From NCBI GenBank assembly GCA_017622155.1, contig JAGARS010000029.1, forward strand, positions 1-5,390: a stretch of 5,390 nt of DNA. Direction: 5' to 3'. Under the pieces are notes generated by a model that saw only the letters and a list, made by a program, of their open reading frames with translations, did no database searches and was not told where the DNA came from. Each line of letters starts with the position of its first letter. The first letter of the stretch is position 1. Below, piece after piece: positions 1-5,390 of the stretch. The translations under genes were made by a program, and so were the position numbers. This DNA is from Peptococcaceae bacterium. GTDB taxonomy: Bacteria; Bacillota; Peptococcia; Peptococcales; Peptococcaceae.

Positions 1-662
1 AGGTAACCGTAGAATACGAAGATGATAAACCTGTACGTGTAGATACCGTGGTAATCTCCACACAGCACAAAGGAGAAGCGACTCTGGAACAGGTAAAACA
101 GGATGTGATTGAAAAAGTAATCAAACCGGTAATTCCTGCAGAACTGCTGGATGAGAATACAAAATATTTCATCAATCCGACAGGTCGTTTTGTAATTGGC
201 GGTCCACAGGGGGATACCGGTTTAACAGGTCGTAAAATTATTGTAGATACTCATGGCGGTATGGCACGTCATGGCGGCGGCGCATTCTCCGGTAAAGACT
301 GCACAAAAGTAGACCGTTCCGGTGCTTATGCAGCTCGCTATGTAGCGAAAAATGTTGTGGCGGCAGGGCTTGCAGACCGCTGTGAAGTACAGCTGGCATA
401 TGCGATTGGTGTAGCATATCCGGTATCCATTCTGGTAGATACCTTTGGCACAAACAAAGTACCGGAAGAACAGATTGTCAAAGCTGTGCGCGACAACTTT
501 GATCTGCGTCCGGCAGGTATTATCCGTGAACTGGATTTACGTCGCCCGATTTATAAACAAACAGCAGCTTATGGACATTTCGGTCGTACCGATTTGGATT
601 TGCCTTGGGAACAGCTGAATAAAGTAGACGCGTTGAAACAATCGATTGCTGAACAGGCGTAG
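1..662 (+). CDS. metK: S-adenosylmethionine synthetase, C-terminal part (5' end outside window)
   Basis: Methionine adenosyltransferase makes S-adenosylmethionine from methionine and ATP in the cytoplasm, releasing phosphate and pyrophosphate. The reading frame is open from the window edge (first full codon at base 3), giving 219 residues, a little over half of the roughly 390-400 usual for the family; the N-terminal domain lies upstream. Visible family blocks are [13 protein letters not shown], the glycine-rich signature GGGAFSGKD (about 273-299) and [16 protein letters not shown]. By family alignment the lysine codons at 294 and 306 and the aspartate codon at 312 match the active-site Lys/Lys/Asp that bind phosphate and metal. 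The C-terminal end [13 protein letters not shown] is typical. A GTG at 48 is an internal valine, not the start, because family sequence continues upstream of it. One oddity is His (codon 252) where the homologues I recall have Tyr in DTYGG. The gene ends in TAG. Identification is secure. Confidence 0.97.
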   Translation, partial: VTVEYEDDKPVRVDTVVISTQHKGEATLEQVKQDVIEKVIKPVIPAELLDENTKYFINPTGRFVIGGPQGDTGLTGRKIIVDTHGGMARHGGGAFSGKDCTKVDRSGAYAARYVAKNVVAAGLADRCEVQLAYAIGVAYPVSILVDTFGTNKVPEEQIVKAVRDNFDLRPAGIIRELDLRRPIYKQTAAYGHFGRTDLDLPWEQLNKVDALKQSIAEQA

Positions 663-666
663 CACC

Positions 667-690
667 TTTTCACAGCGTTGGCTGTGAAGA
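667..690 (+). other. Hairpin immediately downstream of metK
   Basis: A perfect 8-base inverted repeat (TTCACAGC at 669-676 and GCTGTGAA at 681-688) encloses a 4-base loop, GTTG. One wobble pair and one A-U pair extend the stem to 10. It begins five bases after the metK stop codon. No T-run follows, so it is not a canonical intrinsic terminator. It may stabilise the 3' end of the metK mRNA or be an attenuated terminator; that role is inference. Confidence 0.55.
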
Positions 691-724
691 TATAAGAGCA
701 TCAGGATGAAACGACATCAATGAC

Positions 725-770
725 ACAGGGAGGCCGCGAACCAGACAGGAATTGCGGTGTCCCTGTTTTT
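725..770 (+). terminator. Rho-independent terminator after metK
   Basis: The outer arms ACAGGGA (725-731) and TCCCTGT (760-766) pair perfectly over 7 bases. After a single G-G mismatch, GCCGC (733-737) pairs with GCGGT (754-758), with one wobble. The loop is 16 bases and a run of five T (766-770) follows the stem directly. This is the expected structure of an intrinsic terminator reading in the + direction, and would end transcripts from metK. It implies that priA and the genes after it may need their own promoter, or are reached by partial readthrough. The loop is longer than usual, so efficiency is uncertain. Confidence 0.7.
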
Positions 771-816
771 GTATGAAGTGATGTCCTTCCTCTTGCATTA
801 CATAAAAATGAGCAGT

Positions 817-837
817 AAAAGGAGGTGCAGAGATATG
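817..837 (+). promoter_or_regulatory. Ribosome binding site that fixes the priA start
   Basis: AAAAGGAGG (817-825) lies 9 bases before the ATG at 835. It selects this ATG over the in-frame GTG at 757, which sits inside the terminator stem and would add 26 residues unlike any PriA N-terminus. The protein from 835 begins MYIQVAVARKLADSQDVLTY, a normal PriA opening. Confidence 0.85.
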
Positions 838-1551
838 TATATTCAGGTAGCGGTAGCACGTAAACTGGCCGATTCGCAGGATGTGTTAACCTATCATGTG
901 CCGGAATCATTGCAATCGCAAATCCGCTATGGCAGTATGGTGCATGTGCCTATGGGACGCGGCAATCAAGTGGTGCAGGGGTATGTGGTAGATATTCTGT
1001 CAAATGCGCCGGAAACACTGTCAGACAGTTCATACAAAGATGTGCTGGCTGTGCTGGAATCAGAGACATTATTGAATGCGGAGCTGGTAGAGCTTGCTTT
1101 ATGGATGAGCCGATATTATCTCTGCCCTTGTTATTATGTGCTGGAATATATGCTGCCGAAGTTTGCCCGCACAAAAAAACAGGAACTTGCGGTGTGGAAT
1201 GGCGATTCAGACTTGACAGCGGCACAGCTGCTGTTTTTAGAGCCTGATGCGCAAGCTTTGGCCGAAACCATTCGTGCAGCCGGTGAACTATCATTGGAAC
1301 GTTTATACAAACAGCACGCCAGCGCAGCCCAACTGCTGCCGCAGCTGGTAGACGCAGGACTTGTGCATATTGCAGCAGGGGTTACGCAGCAAGGCAGCAG
1401 CAAAACAGAAACGGTGTATGAAAGCTGTATTACACCGGAACAGCTTGAGGAGACGAAAGTAAAGCTGGGACGAGCGGTGAAACAATGGGAGATTTTGCGT
1501 TATCTGACCTACGAAGGTCCGACAAACGGAAAAACATTGCGCAGCTACTAG
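835..1551 (+). CDS. priA: PriA N-terminal piece: 3' DNA-binding and winged-helix domains, ending at the amber codon
   Basis: As translated by the standard code, this piece is 238 residues. It holds the 3'BD fold that grips the 3' end of the leading strand: YGSMVHVPMGRGNQVVQGYV (about 32-51) is the recognisable core, and ALWMSRYYLCPCYYVLEYML (about 88-107) is the conserved segment that closes the domain. Residues from about 115 on belong to the winged-helix region. The stop falls inside the helical segment after EGPTNGKTLRSY, where the family continues without a break. The piece has no ATPase motif, so alone it could bind DNA but not unwind it; a stable product would be expected to act as a fork-binding fragment at most. 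It is most simply the broken front of priA rather than a separate gene. Confidence 0.7.
   Translation: MYIQVAVARKLADSQDVLTYHVPESLQSQIRYGSMVHVPMGRGNQVVQGYVVDILSNAPETLSDSSYKDVLAVLESETLLNAELVELALWMSRYYLCPCYYVLEYMLPKFARTKKQELAVWNGDSDLTAAQLLFLEPDAQALAETIRAAGELSLERLYKQHASAAQLLPQLVDAGLVHIAAGVTQQGSSKTETVYESCITPEQLEETKVKLGRAVKQWEILRYLTYEGPTNGKTLRSY
1549..1551 (+). other. In-frame amber (TAG) codon within priA
   Basis: The codon context is TAC TAG GCC, and translation continues in the same frame as ANYLPAVKELEKKQLV, which is plausible PriA sequence. One base change from CAG (Gln) by a C-to-T transition is the most economical origin; TAC/TAT (Tyr), TGG (Trp), TCG (Ser), TTG (Leu), AAG (Lys) and GAG (Glu) are also one change away. 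The stop is directly visible; its cause is inferred. Confidence 0.9.
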
Positions 1552-1605
1552 GCCAATTATCTGCCGGCGGTAAAAGAACTGGAGAAGAAACAGCTTGTGA
1601 TTGGC
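1552..1605 (+). other. Possible stem-loop directly after the priA amber codon
   Basis: GCCAAT (1552-1557) is the exact reverse complement of ATTGGC (1600-1605). Adding wobble pairs, 1552-1560 can pair with 1597-1605 over nine positions around a 36-base interior that itself contains a short CTG/CAG pairing (1561-1563 with 1591-1593). It starts at the first base after TAG. It may be coincidence, since the segment is coding and I looked here because of the stop. Confidence 0.25.
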
Positions 1606-3288
1606 AAAAAAATGCAAGTGCAGCGTTTTCATGATGACAATACTGTCTTTCGCAATACACGGGAGCTTGTACTGAATACAGAGCAGCAATCTGTACTGGA
1701 TACTATATTGAAACTGGTGGATTCGCCGCGTATGGAATGTGCTTTGCTGCATGGTGTTACAGGAAGCGGCAAAACGGAAGTGTATCTGCGCACCTTGCGC
1801 TACGTGCTGGAGCAAGGCAAAGGAGCTATCATACTGGTACCGGAAATATCTCTGACACCGCAGCTGATCGGGCGGTTTCGTGCTGTGCTTGGGGAATATG
1901 TAGAAGTGCTGCACAGCAATCTGTCTGACGGAGAGCGATTTGACGCATGGCAGAGGCTTAGTAACGGTGAAACCCGTGTGGTTGTAGGGGTGCGCAGTGC
2001 TGTGTTTGCACCGGTACAGAATTTAGGTCTGATTATTATGGATGAGGAGCATGAAAGCACATTCAAACAATCGGAGCCGGATCCGCGCTATCATGCCAGA
2101 GAGGCAGCCAGACACCGTATGGAATATAACCATGGTCTTCTTTTATTGGGAAGTGCGACTCCTTCAGTAGAAACTTATTACAATATAACAGCACATGGAG
2201 GCACATTGCTTACCATGATGCACAGAGCCAAACAGCAGCCATTGCCTGCAGTAGAGATTGTCAATATGGCACGAGAATTTCAGACAGGCAATCGCAGTAT
2301 GTTTAGCCAACGGTTGGCGCAAACTATTGAAGACAGTTTGCAAAACGGTGAGCAGGTAATACTGTTTCTCAATCGCAGAGGTTTTTCCAGCTCTATTTTA
2401 TGCAGGGAATGCGGTCATACACTGGTCTGCGAAAAATGTTCTATTGCACTTACCTATCATAAAGAACAGCAGTTGGCGAAATGTCATTATTGTGATTATA
2501 TGGAACCGGTACCAAAACAGTGTCCGCAGTGCGGAAGCCGATTTATTCGGTATATGGGATCCGGAACGGAACTGGTAGAGGAAGAAGTCAAAAAACGCTG
2601 GCCGTGGGTCACGACAGAACGAATGGATTTAGATACTACGCAGAACAAAAATGCTCATCAGCAAATCTTGGAACGATTTGCACGCAAAGAGACACAGATT
2701 CTCATCGGTACGCAGATGGTAGCCAAGGGGCTGGATTTCCCTAATGTGACTACAGTAGGGGTACTGGCTGCGGATATGATATTAAATCTGCCCGATTATA
2801 CGGCATCGGAACGCACCTTTCAGCTGCTTTGTCAGGTGGCCGGCAGAGCCGGTCGCGGTGAGAAACCGGGACAGGTTATCATTCAGACGTATAATCCGGA
2901 ACATTATAGTGTGACGAGTGCGCAGTATCACGACTATAACCGGTTTTATCAGAAAGAAATTCAGATGCGTGAACTTATGGAATATCCGCCGTTTTCTTAT
3001 ATGGTGCGAATTCTGGTGTCGGATTATACTGCTGAAGGCTTGGAAATGCAGATGGCCCAAATGGCAGAAAAAATTGCAGTACGTTATCCGCAAATAGAAT
3101 TTTTGGGGCCGGCAGAGGCTCCCATTGCCATGATTCGCAAACGGCACCGATATCATGTTATTTTGAAGGGAACATCGCTGGATTTACTGCGGGAAGCAGC
3201 TGAATATGGGCAAAAGGTTATGAAGTTATTAAGAAAGAGTAAAACTTTGAGAATCCTTATTGATGTAGAACCATCAAATGTTTTATAG
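1597..3288 (+). CDS. priA: PriA C-terminal piece: helicase lobes and zinc module
   Basis: This is the motor half of PriA, up to 563 residues if begun at GTG 1597. Numbered on the full protein, it carries Walker A GVTGSGKT (307-314), Walker B DEEH (403-406), motif III GSATPSVE (439-446), motif IV NRRGFS (513-518), GTQMVAKGLDFPNV (from 625) and motif VI QVAGRAGRG (667-675). Four CxxC pairs (C523/C526, C532/C535, C550/C553, C563/C566) form the two-zinc module used in primosome assembly and unwinding. Independent translation is doubtful: GTG 1597 has only a weak GGAG (1581-1584) twelve bases upstream, and ATG 1612 has none. Reinitiation 46 bases past the stop, or suppression of TAG, would be needed. 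The piece would lack fork-end recognition. The gene stops with TAG 21 bases before def. Confidence 0.75.
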   Translation: MIGKKMQVQRFHDDNTVFRNTRELVLNTEQQSVLDTILKLVDSPRMECALLHGVTGSGKTEVYLRTLRYVLEQGKGAIILVPEISLTPQLIGRFRAVLGEYVEVLHSNLSDGERFDAWQRLSNGETRVVVGVRSAVFAPVQNLGLIIMDEEHESTFKQSEPDPRYHAREAARHRMEYNHGLLLLGSATPSVETYYNITAHGGTLLTMMHRAKQQPLPAVEIVNMAREFQTGNRSMFSQRLAQTIEDSLQNGEQVILFLNRRGFSSSILCRECGHTLVCEKCSIALTYHKEQQLAKCHYCDYMEPVPKQCPQCGSRFIRYMGSGTELVEEEVKKRWPWVTTERMDLDTTQNKNAHQQILERFARKETQILIGTQMVAKGLDFPNVTTVGVLAADMILNLPDYTASERTFQLLCQVAGRAGRGEKPGQVIIQTYNPEHYSVTSAQYHDYNRFYQKEIQMRELMEYPPFSYMVRILVSDYTAEGLEMQMAQMAEKIAVRYPQIEFLGPAEAPIAMIRKRHRYHVILKGTSLDLLREAAEYGQKVMKLLRKSKTLRILIDVEPSNVL

Positions 3289-3295
3289 TATACTC

Positions 3296-3312
3296 AGGAG
3301 GAATGGAAAATG
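3296..3312 (+). promoter_or_regulatory. Ribosome binding site of def
   Basis: AGGAGG (3296-3301) stands 8 bases before the ATG at 3310. It lies wholly in the 21-base gap after the priA stop, so def has strong initiation of its own and does not depend on translation reaching the end of priA. This matters because ribosomes are expected to be lost at the internal priA stop. Confidence 0.85.
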
Positions 3313-3777
3313 GATTTATACGAAGTAGTGACAAAAGAAGATAAATTATTACGCAAAAAAAGTATGGAAGTACCTACAATTACACCAAATGTGGTGCGTA
3401 TGCTGGATAGAATGCTGGAAACTATGTATGAATATAACGGTGTAGGGCTGGCAGCTCCGCAGATCGGTATTCTGAAACGTGCAGTGGTTGTGGATATTGG
3501 AGAAGATGGTCCGGGGCCGTTAAAATTAATCAATCCGGTGATTCTGGAACGTTCCGGGGAACAGGACGGTCCGGAAGGGTGTTTAAGCTGCCCTGGAATG
3601 TGGGGTATGGTAAAACGCAGCTATTATGTAAAAGTAAAAGCCCTGACACCGGAAGGCGATGAAATTATCATTGAGGCGGAAGACTTTCTGGCCAGAGCGC
3701 TGCAGCATGAAATTGATCATTTAGAAGGTGTTCTGTTTATCGATATCGCTTCTGAAATCGAATATGAACAGCAGTAG
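3310..3777 (+). CDS. def: Peptide deformylase
   Basis: This metal-dependent hydrolase removes the formyl group from the N-terminal methionine of nascent bacterial proteins at the ribosome exit. The 155-residue length is normal for the compact bacterial enzymes. All three family motifs are present: [10 protein letters not shown] (44-53), EGCLSCPG (89-96, metal ligand C91) and QHEIDHLEG (132-140, metal ligands H133 and H137, catalytic E134). Motif 2 has a second cysteine at 94, where Ile or Val is common in the versions I know; it is not expected to bind metal. The start is set by the AGGAGG before 3310. The gene lies between priA and fmt, and its TAG stop is built into the ribosome binding site of fmt, so the two partners of the formylation cycle are probably translated from one message. 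Identification is secure. Confidence 0.97.
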   Translation: MDLYEVVTKEDKLLRKKSMEVPTITPNVVRMLDRMLETMYEYNGVGLAAPQIGILKRAVVVDIGEDGPGPLKLINPVILERSGEQDGPEGCLSCPGMWGMVKRSYYVKVKALTPEGDEIIIEAEDFLARALQHEIDHLEGVLFIDIASEIEYEQQ

Positions 3778-3791
3778 GAGGGATTCCTGTG
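3776..3791 (+). promoter_or_regulatory. Ribosome binding site of fmt, overlapping the def stop
   Basis: AGGAGGG (3776-3782) shares its first two bases with the def TAG stop and precedes a GTG start at 3789 by 7 bases after GGAGG. This picks the GTG as the start, giving the standard Fmt opening MRVVFMGTPDFAV. Ribosomes ending def finish directly on the fmt initiation site, which suggests translational coupling. Confidence 0.85.
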
Positions 3792-4730
3792 CGAGTAGTA
3801 TTTATGGGGACGCCGGATTTTGCTGTTGCATCACTGAATGCGTTGGTAAATGCCGGTCATGAGGTAGCGGCTGTTGTTACACAGCCGGATCGTCCAAAAG
3901 GGCGCGGCAACAAACTGGCATTTCCGGAAGTGAAAGAACGTGCATTAGAACTGGGATTTCCGGTACATCAGCCGGATAGTGTAAAAGATGAAGCGTTTTT
4001 AGATTTGTTAAGAGGGTACAATCCGGATGTGATTGTGGTAGTGGCGTTTGGCCGTATTTTGCCGCAAGCTGTGCTGGATTTGCCAAAATACGGCTGTGTC
4101 AATGTGCATGGTTCACTCTTGCCGCAGTATCGCGGTGCGGCGCCAATTCAGCGTGCAGTGCTGGATGGCTTGAAAGAAACAGGCGTAACGACTATGCGCA
4201 TGGATATCGGTATGGACACCGGTGATATGCTGCTGCAGGCTGCACTGCCTATTACCGACGAAGATACCACCGGCACCATGTTTGATAAGCTGGCTGAACT
4301 GGGCGGCCAGCTGCTGGTTGATACATTGGCAGGGCTTGAGGCAGGTGCGATTGTGCCGCAGAAACAGGATGACGCAAAAGCTACTCACGCAGCGCGTATC
4401 CTGAAAGAAGATGAAGTGATTCACTGGGAAAATGCTGCAGAGCATATATTCTGTCAGATTCGCGGCCTTGCACCTGCTCCCGGTGCATATACTATGTGGG
4501 AAGGGCAGCGTCTGAAATTATGGAAAGCACGCTTGAATAATAGAGAAACAGGTGCTCAGCCGGGAACTGTAGTAGAAATCGGCAAGGATTTCCTTCTGGT
4601 ACAGACAGGGAAAGGATGCCTGGAAGTATTAGAACTGCAACCGGCCGGTAAAAAAGCAATGCCGGCAAAAGCATTTGCAAACGGTGCCGGTGTGAATACA
4701 GGCATTGTGTTCGGTGAGCTTTATGAATAA
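3789..4730 (+). CDS. fmt: Methionyl-tRNA formyltransferase
   Basis: Fmt transfers a formyl group from 10-formyltetrahydrofolate to methionyl-initiator tRNA, marking it for bacterial translation initiation. At 313 residues it has normal length. The N-terminal Rossmann-type catalytic domain (about 1-205) opens with RVVFMGTPDFA and contains VNVHGSLLPQYRGAAPIQRA (104-123). N105, H107 and D143 (in GMDTGD) match the conserved catalytic Asn/His/Asp of the formyltransferase family. TQPDRPKGRG (31-40) is the flexible loop region that contacts the tRNA acceptor stem in Fmt. The C-terminal OB-like domain (about 205-305) begins near EDEVIHWENAAEHIFCQIRG and supports tRNA binding. The start is GTG, and the stop is TAA followed directly by a second TAA. 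The end overlaps the next gene by 8 bases. Def immediately upstream reverses its modification on finished proteins. Identification is secure. Confidence 0.97.
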   Translation: MRVVFMGTPDFAVASLNALVNAGHEVAAVVTQPDRPKGRGNKLAFPEVKERALELGFPVHQPDSVKDEAFLDLLRGYNPDVIVVVAFGRILPQAVLDLPKYGCVNVHGSLLPQYRGAAPIQRAVLDGLKETGVTTMRMDIGMDTGDMLLQAALPITDEDTTGTMFDKLAELGGQLLVDTLAGLEAGAIVPQKQDDAKATHAARILKEDEVIHWENAAEHIFCQIRGLAPAPGAYTMWEGQRLKLWKARLNNRETGAQPGTVVEIGKDFLLVQTGKGCLEVLELQPAGKKAMPAKAFANGAGVNTGIVFGELYE

Positions 4731-5390
4731 TAACAGACCTGAATCAAAACACGAAGGGAAAAAACGTGTATTTATTCTGCTGGGTATGGTGATGATGCTG
4801 TGCTACTTTGCTGTGTTCGGTGTTATCTGGCTGTTGATGACCAGCGGTTCACCGGCATTGAAGCAGTTTATGGTAACAGGTTTTGTGGCGCTGTTTATTT
4901 GTACATTTCTGGCTATGGGTGCCGGGATGACATTTTTGGTGATAGGGTTGCTGCGTCATTCCGCTTCACCTGTTATGCAGAAAATCGGGCGCGGTATTGT
5001 TGATTTGTTTTATCCGATGACTATGTGGGTGGGCAGATTGTTTGGGGTATCAAAAGAGGAAATTGAAGACTCCTACATCAAAATCAACAACCAGATGACC
5101 ACATCGCAGGAGAAAAAATATCAGCCGGAAGATATCCTCATTTTGGCTCCGCATTGTTTGCAGAATACATCTTGCCCACATAAAATCACGGTAGATGTGC
5201 AGAATTGTCATCGATGCGGCAAATGCAGTGTGGCAGGTCTTCTGGAAATTGCGGAGGAAACAGGCGTGCATCTGGTAGTGGCTAGCGGAGGCACATTTGC
5301 CCGCAAACTGGCCAAAGAATACAACCCGAAAGCCATTGTAGCCATCGCCTGTGAGAGAGACTTAACCAGTGGTATCAAAGATATGAACGC
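4723..5390 (+). CDS. DUF116-type cysteine-rich membrane protein, N-terminal part (3' end outside window)
   Basis: No function is established for this family that I can state. The frame opens at ATG 4723 inside the last codons of fmt and runs off the window, giving 222 full residues. GGTGAG (4713-4718) is a weak, close ribosome binding site, so coupling to fmt translation is likely. A short charged N-terminus is followed by two hydrophobic spans (about 15-39 and 47-77), which anchor the protein in the membrane. The soluble part carries the DUF116 pattern: DILILAPHCLQ (137-147), C145 and C151, then NCHRCGKC (161-168), ASGGTFARKLAKE (187-199) and AIACERDLTSGIKD (207-220). Six cysteines (145, 151, 162, 165, 168, 210) in this arrangement suggest metal or iron-sulfur binding; that is inference. 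Placement directly after fmt is, as I recall, a recurring arrangement in Firmicutes. The family call rests on remembered motifs. Confidence 0.85.
   Translation, partial: MNNNRPESKHEGKKRVFILLGMVMMLCYFAVFGVIWLLMTSGSPALKQFMVTGFVALFICTFLAMGAGMTFLVIGLLRHSASPVMQKIGRGIVDLFYPMTMWVGRLFGVSKEEIEDSYIKINNQMTTSQEKKYQPEDILILAPHCLQNTSCPHKITVDVQNCHRCGKCSVAGLLEIAEETGVHLVVASGGTFARKLAKEYNPKAIVAIACERDLTSGIKDMN

Larger units (their letters stand above)
835..3288 (+). pseudogene. priA: Primosomal replication-restart helicase PriA, interrupted by one in-frame TAG
   Basis: PriA is a superfamily 2, 3'-to-5' DNA helicase that recognises abandoned replication forks and recruits the primosome so that the replicative helicase can be reloaded. 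Ignoring one stop, the gene encodes 817 codons, close to the roughly 805 of Bacillus PriA. The reading frame is identical on both sides of the TAG at 1549-1551 (codon 239), so there is no indel. Domains in order are the 3' DNA-binding domain (about 1-110), winged-helix region (about 115-260), first helicase lobe with Walker A (307-314) and DEEH (403-406), zinc module with eight cysteines (523-566), and the second lobe with QVAGRAGRG (667-675). All downstream motifs are intact, so the lesion is either very recent, an error, or tolerated through suppression or reinitiation. Whether it is a true pseudogene cannot be decided from sequence alone. The product identity is secure. Confidence 0.85.

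Noticed and set aside
793..821. Possible promoter TTGCAT, 17-base gap, TAAAAG upstream of priA
   Set aside because: Both boxes are poor matches and the -10 would overlap the ribosome binding site, placing the transcript start after it.
757..834. In-frame GTG at 757 as the priA start
   Set aside because: It lies inside the terminator stem, has no ribosome binding site, and adds 26 residues not like PriA. ATG 835 has a strong AAAGGAGG and a normal N-terminus.
1549..1551. Pyrrolysine insertion at the priA TAG
   Set aside because: Known pyrrolysine sites are mostly methylamine methyltransferases; nothing in a winged-helix domain calls for it, and TAG ends three genes here. It could be revisited only if pylT/pylS were found in the genome.
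1540..1620. Frameshift as the cause of the priA split
   Set aside because: Both halves are in the same frame and the sequence between TAG and GTG 1597 is also plausible PriA, so only a substitution is needed.
1303..1914. 203-codon open frame on the - strand under priA
   Set aside because: It lies entirely opposite PriA coding sequence, has no recognisable motif, and its composition is what an antisense shadow would give.
3303..3305. ATG at 3303 as an alternative def start
   Set aside because: It is in a different frame from def and only two bases from the AGGAGG, so it is too close to be used.
4113..4445. 110-codon open frame on the - strand under fmt
   Set aside because: It is antisense to conserved Fmt catalytic motifs, with no family resemblance in its translation.
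4800..5003. 67-codon + strand open frame inside the DUF116 gene
   Set aside because: It is a different frame of a region whose DUF116 frame encodes clear membrane spans and continues into conserved motifs.
1..5390. Mobile element, CRISPR array, tRNA or other RNA gene
   Set aside because: No terminal inverted repeats, transposase motifs, regularly spaced repeats or tRNA-like folds were seen by eye; nearly all bases are assigned to housekeeping genes.

Overview
The window looks like a conserved housekeeping block from a bacterium of the Firmicutes (Bacillota) type. All genes are on the + strand in the order metK (3' part only), priA, def, fmt, and a DUF116 membrane protein (5' part only). Strong AGGAGG-type ribosome binding sites, tight gene spacing and the priA-def-fmt-DUF116 order support this placement. 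A Negativicutes-like or Clostridia-like host is my best inference, but no single marker in the window proves it.

Layout: 1-662 encodes the C-terminal half of S-adenosylmethionine synthetase. The 172-base gap at 663-834 holds a hairpin just after the metK stop, a good candidate intrinsic terminator (725-770) and the priA ribosome binding site. From 835 to 3288 lies a complete-length primosomal helicase gene, priA. It carries one in-frame TAG at 1549-1551 with no frameshift, so it reads as a 238-residue N-terminal DNA-binding piece and a C-terminal helicase piece containing every motor and zinc motif. Then def (peptide deformylase), fmt (methionyl-tRNA formyltransferase) and a DUF116 gene follow, with gaps of 21 and 11 bases and finally an 8-base overlap. 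This arrangement suggests one transcript.

Together, Fmt formylates the initiator Met-tRNA and Def removes the formyl group from nascent proteins, so the two form the start and end of one cycle. MetK uses methionine for SAM. PriA restarts stalled replication forks and is linked to the others only by neighbourhood. DUF116 has no established function that I can state.

The main anomaly is the amber codon in priA. The simplest reading is a recent nonsense mutation (for example CAG to TAG) or a base error. Readthrough, suppression or a split protein are alternatives. Three other genes here end in TAG, which argues against genome-wide reassignment of that codon. I found no mobile element, CRISPR array, tRNA, rRNA or clearly new system.
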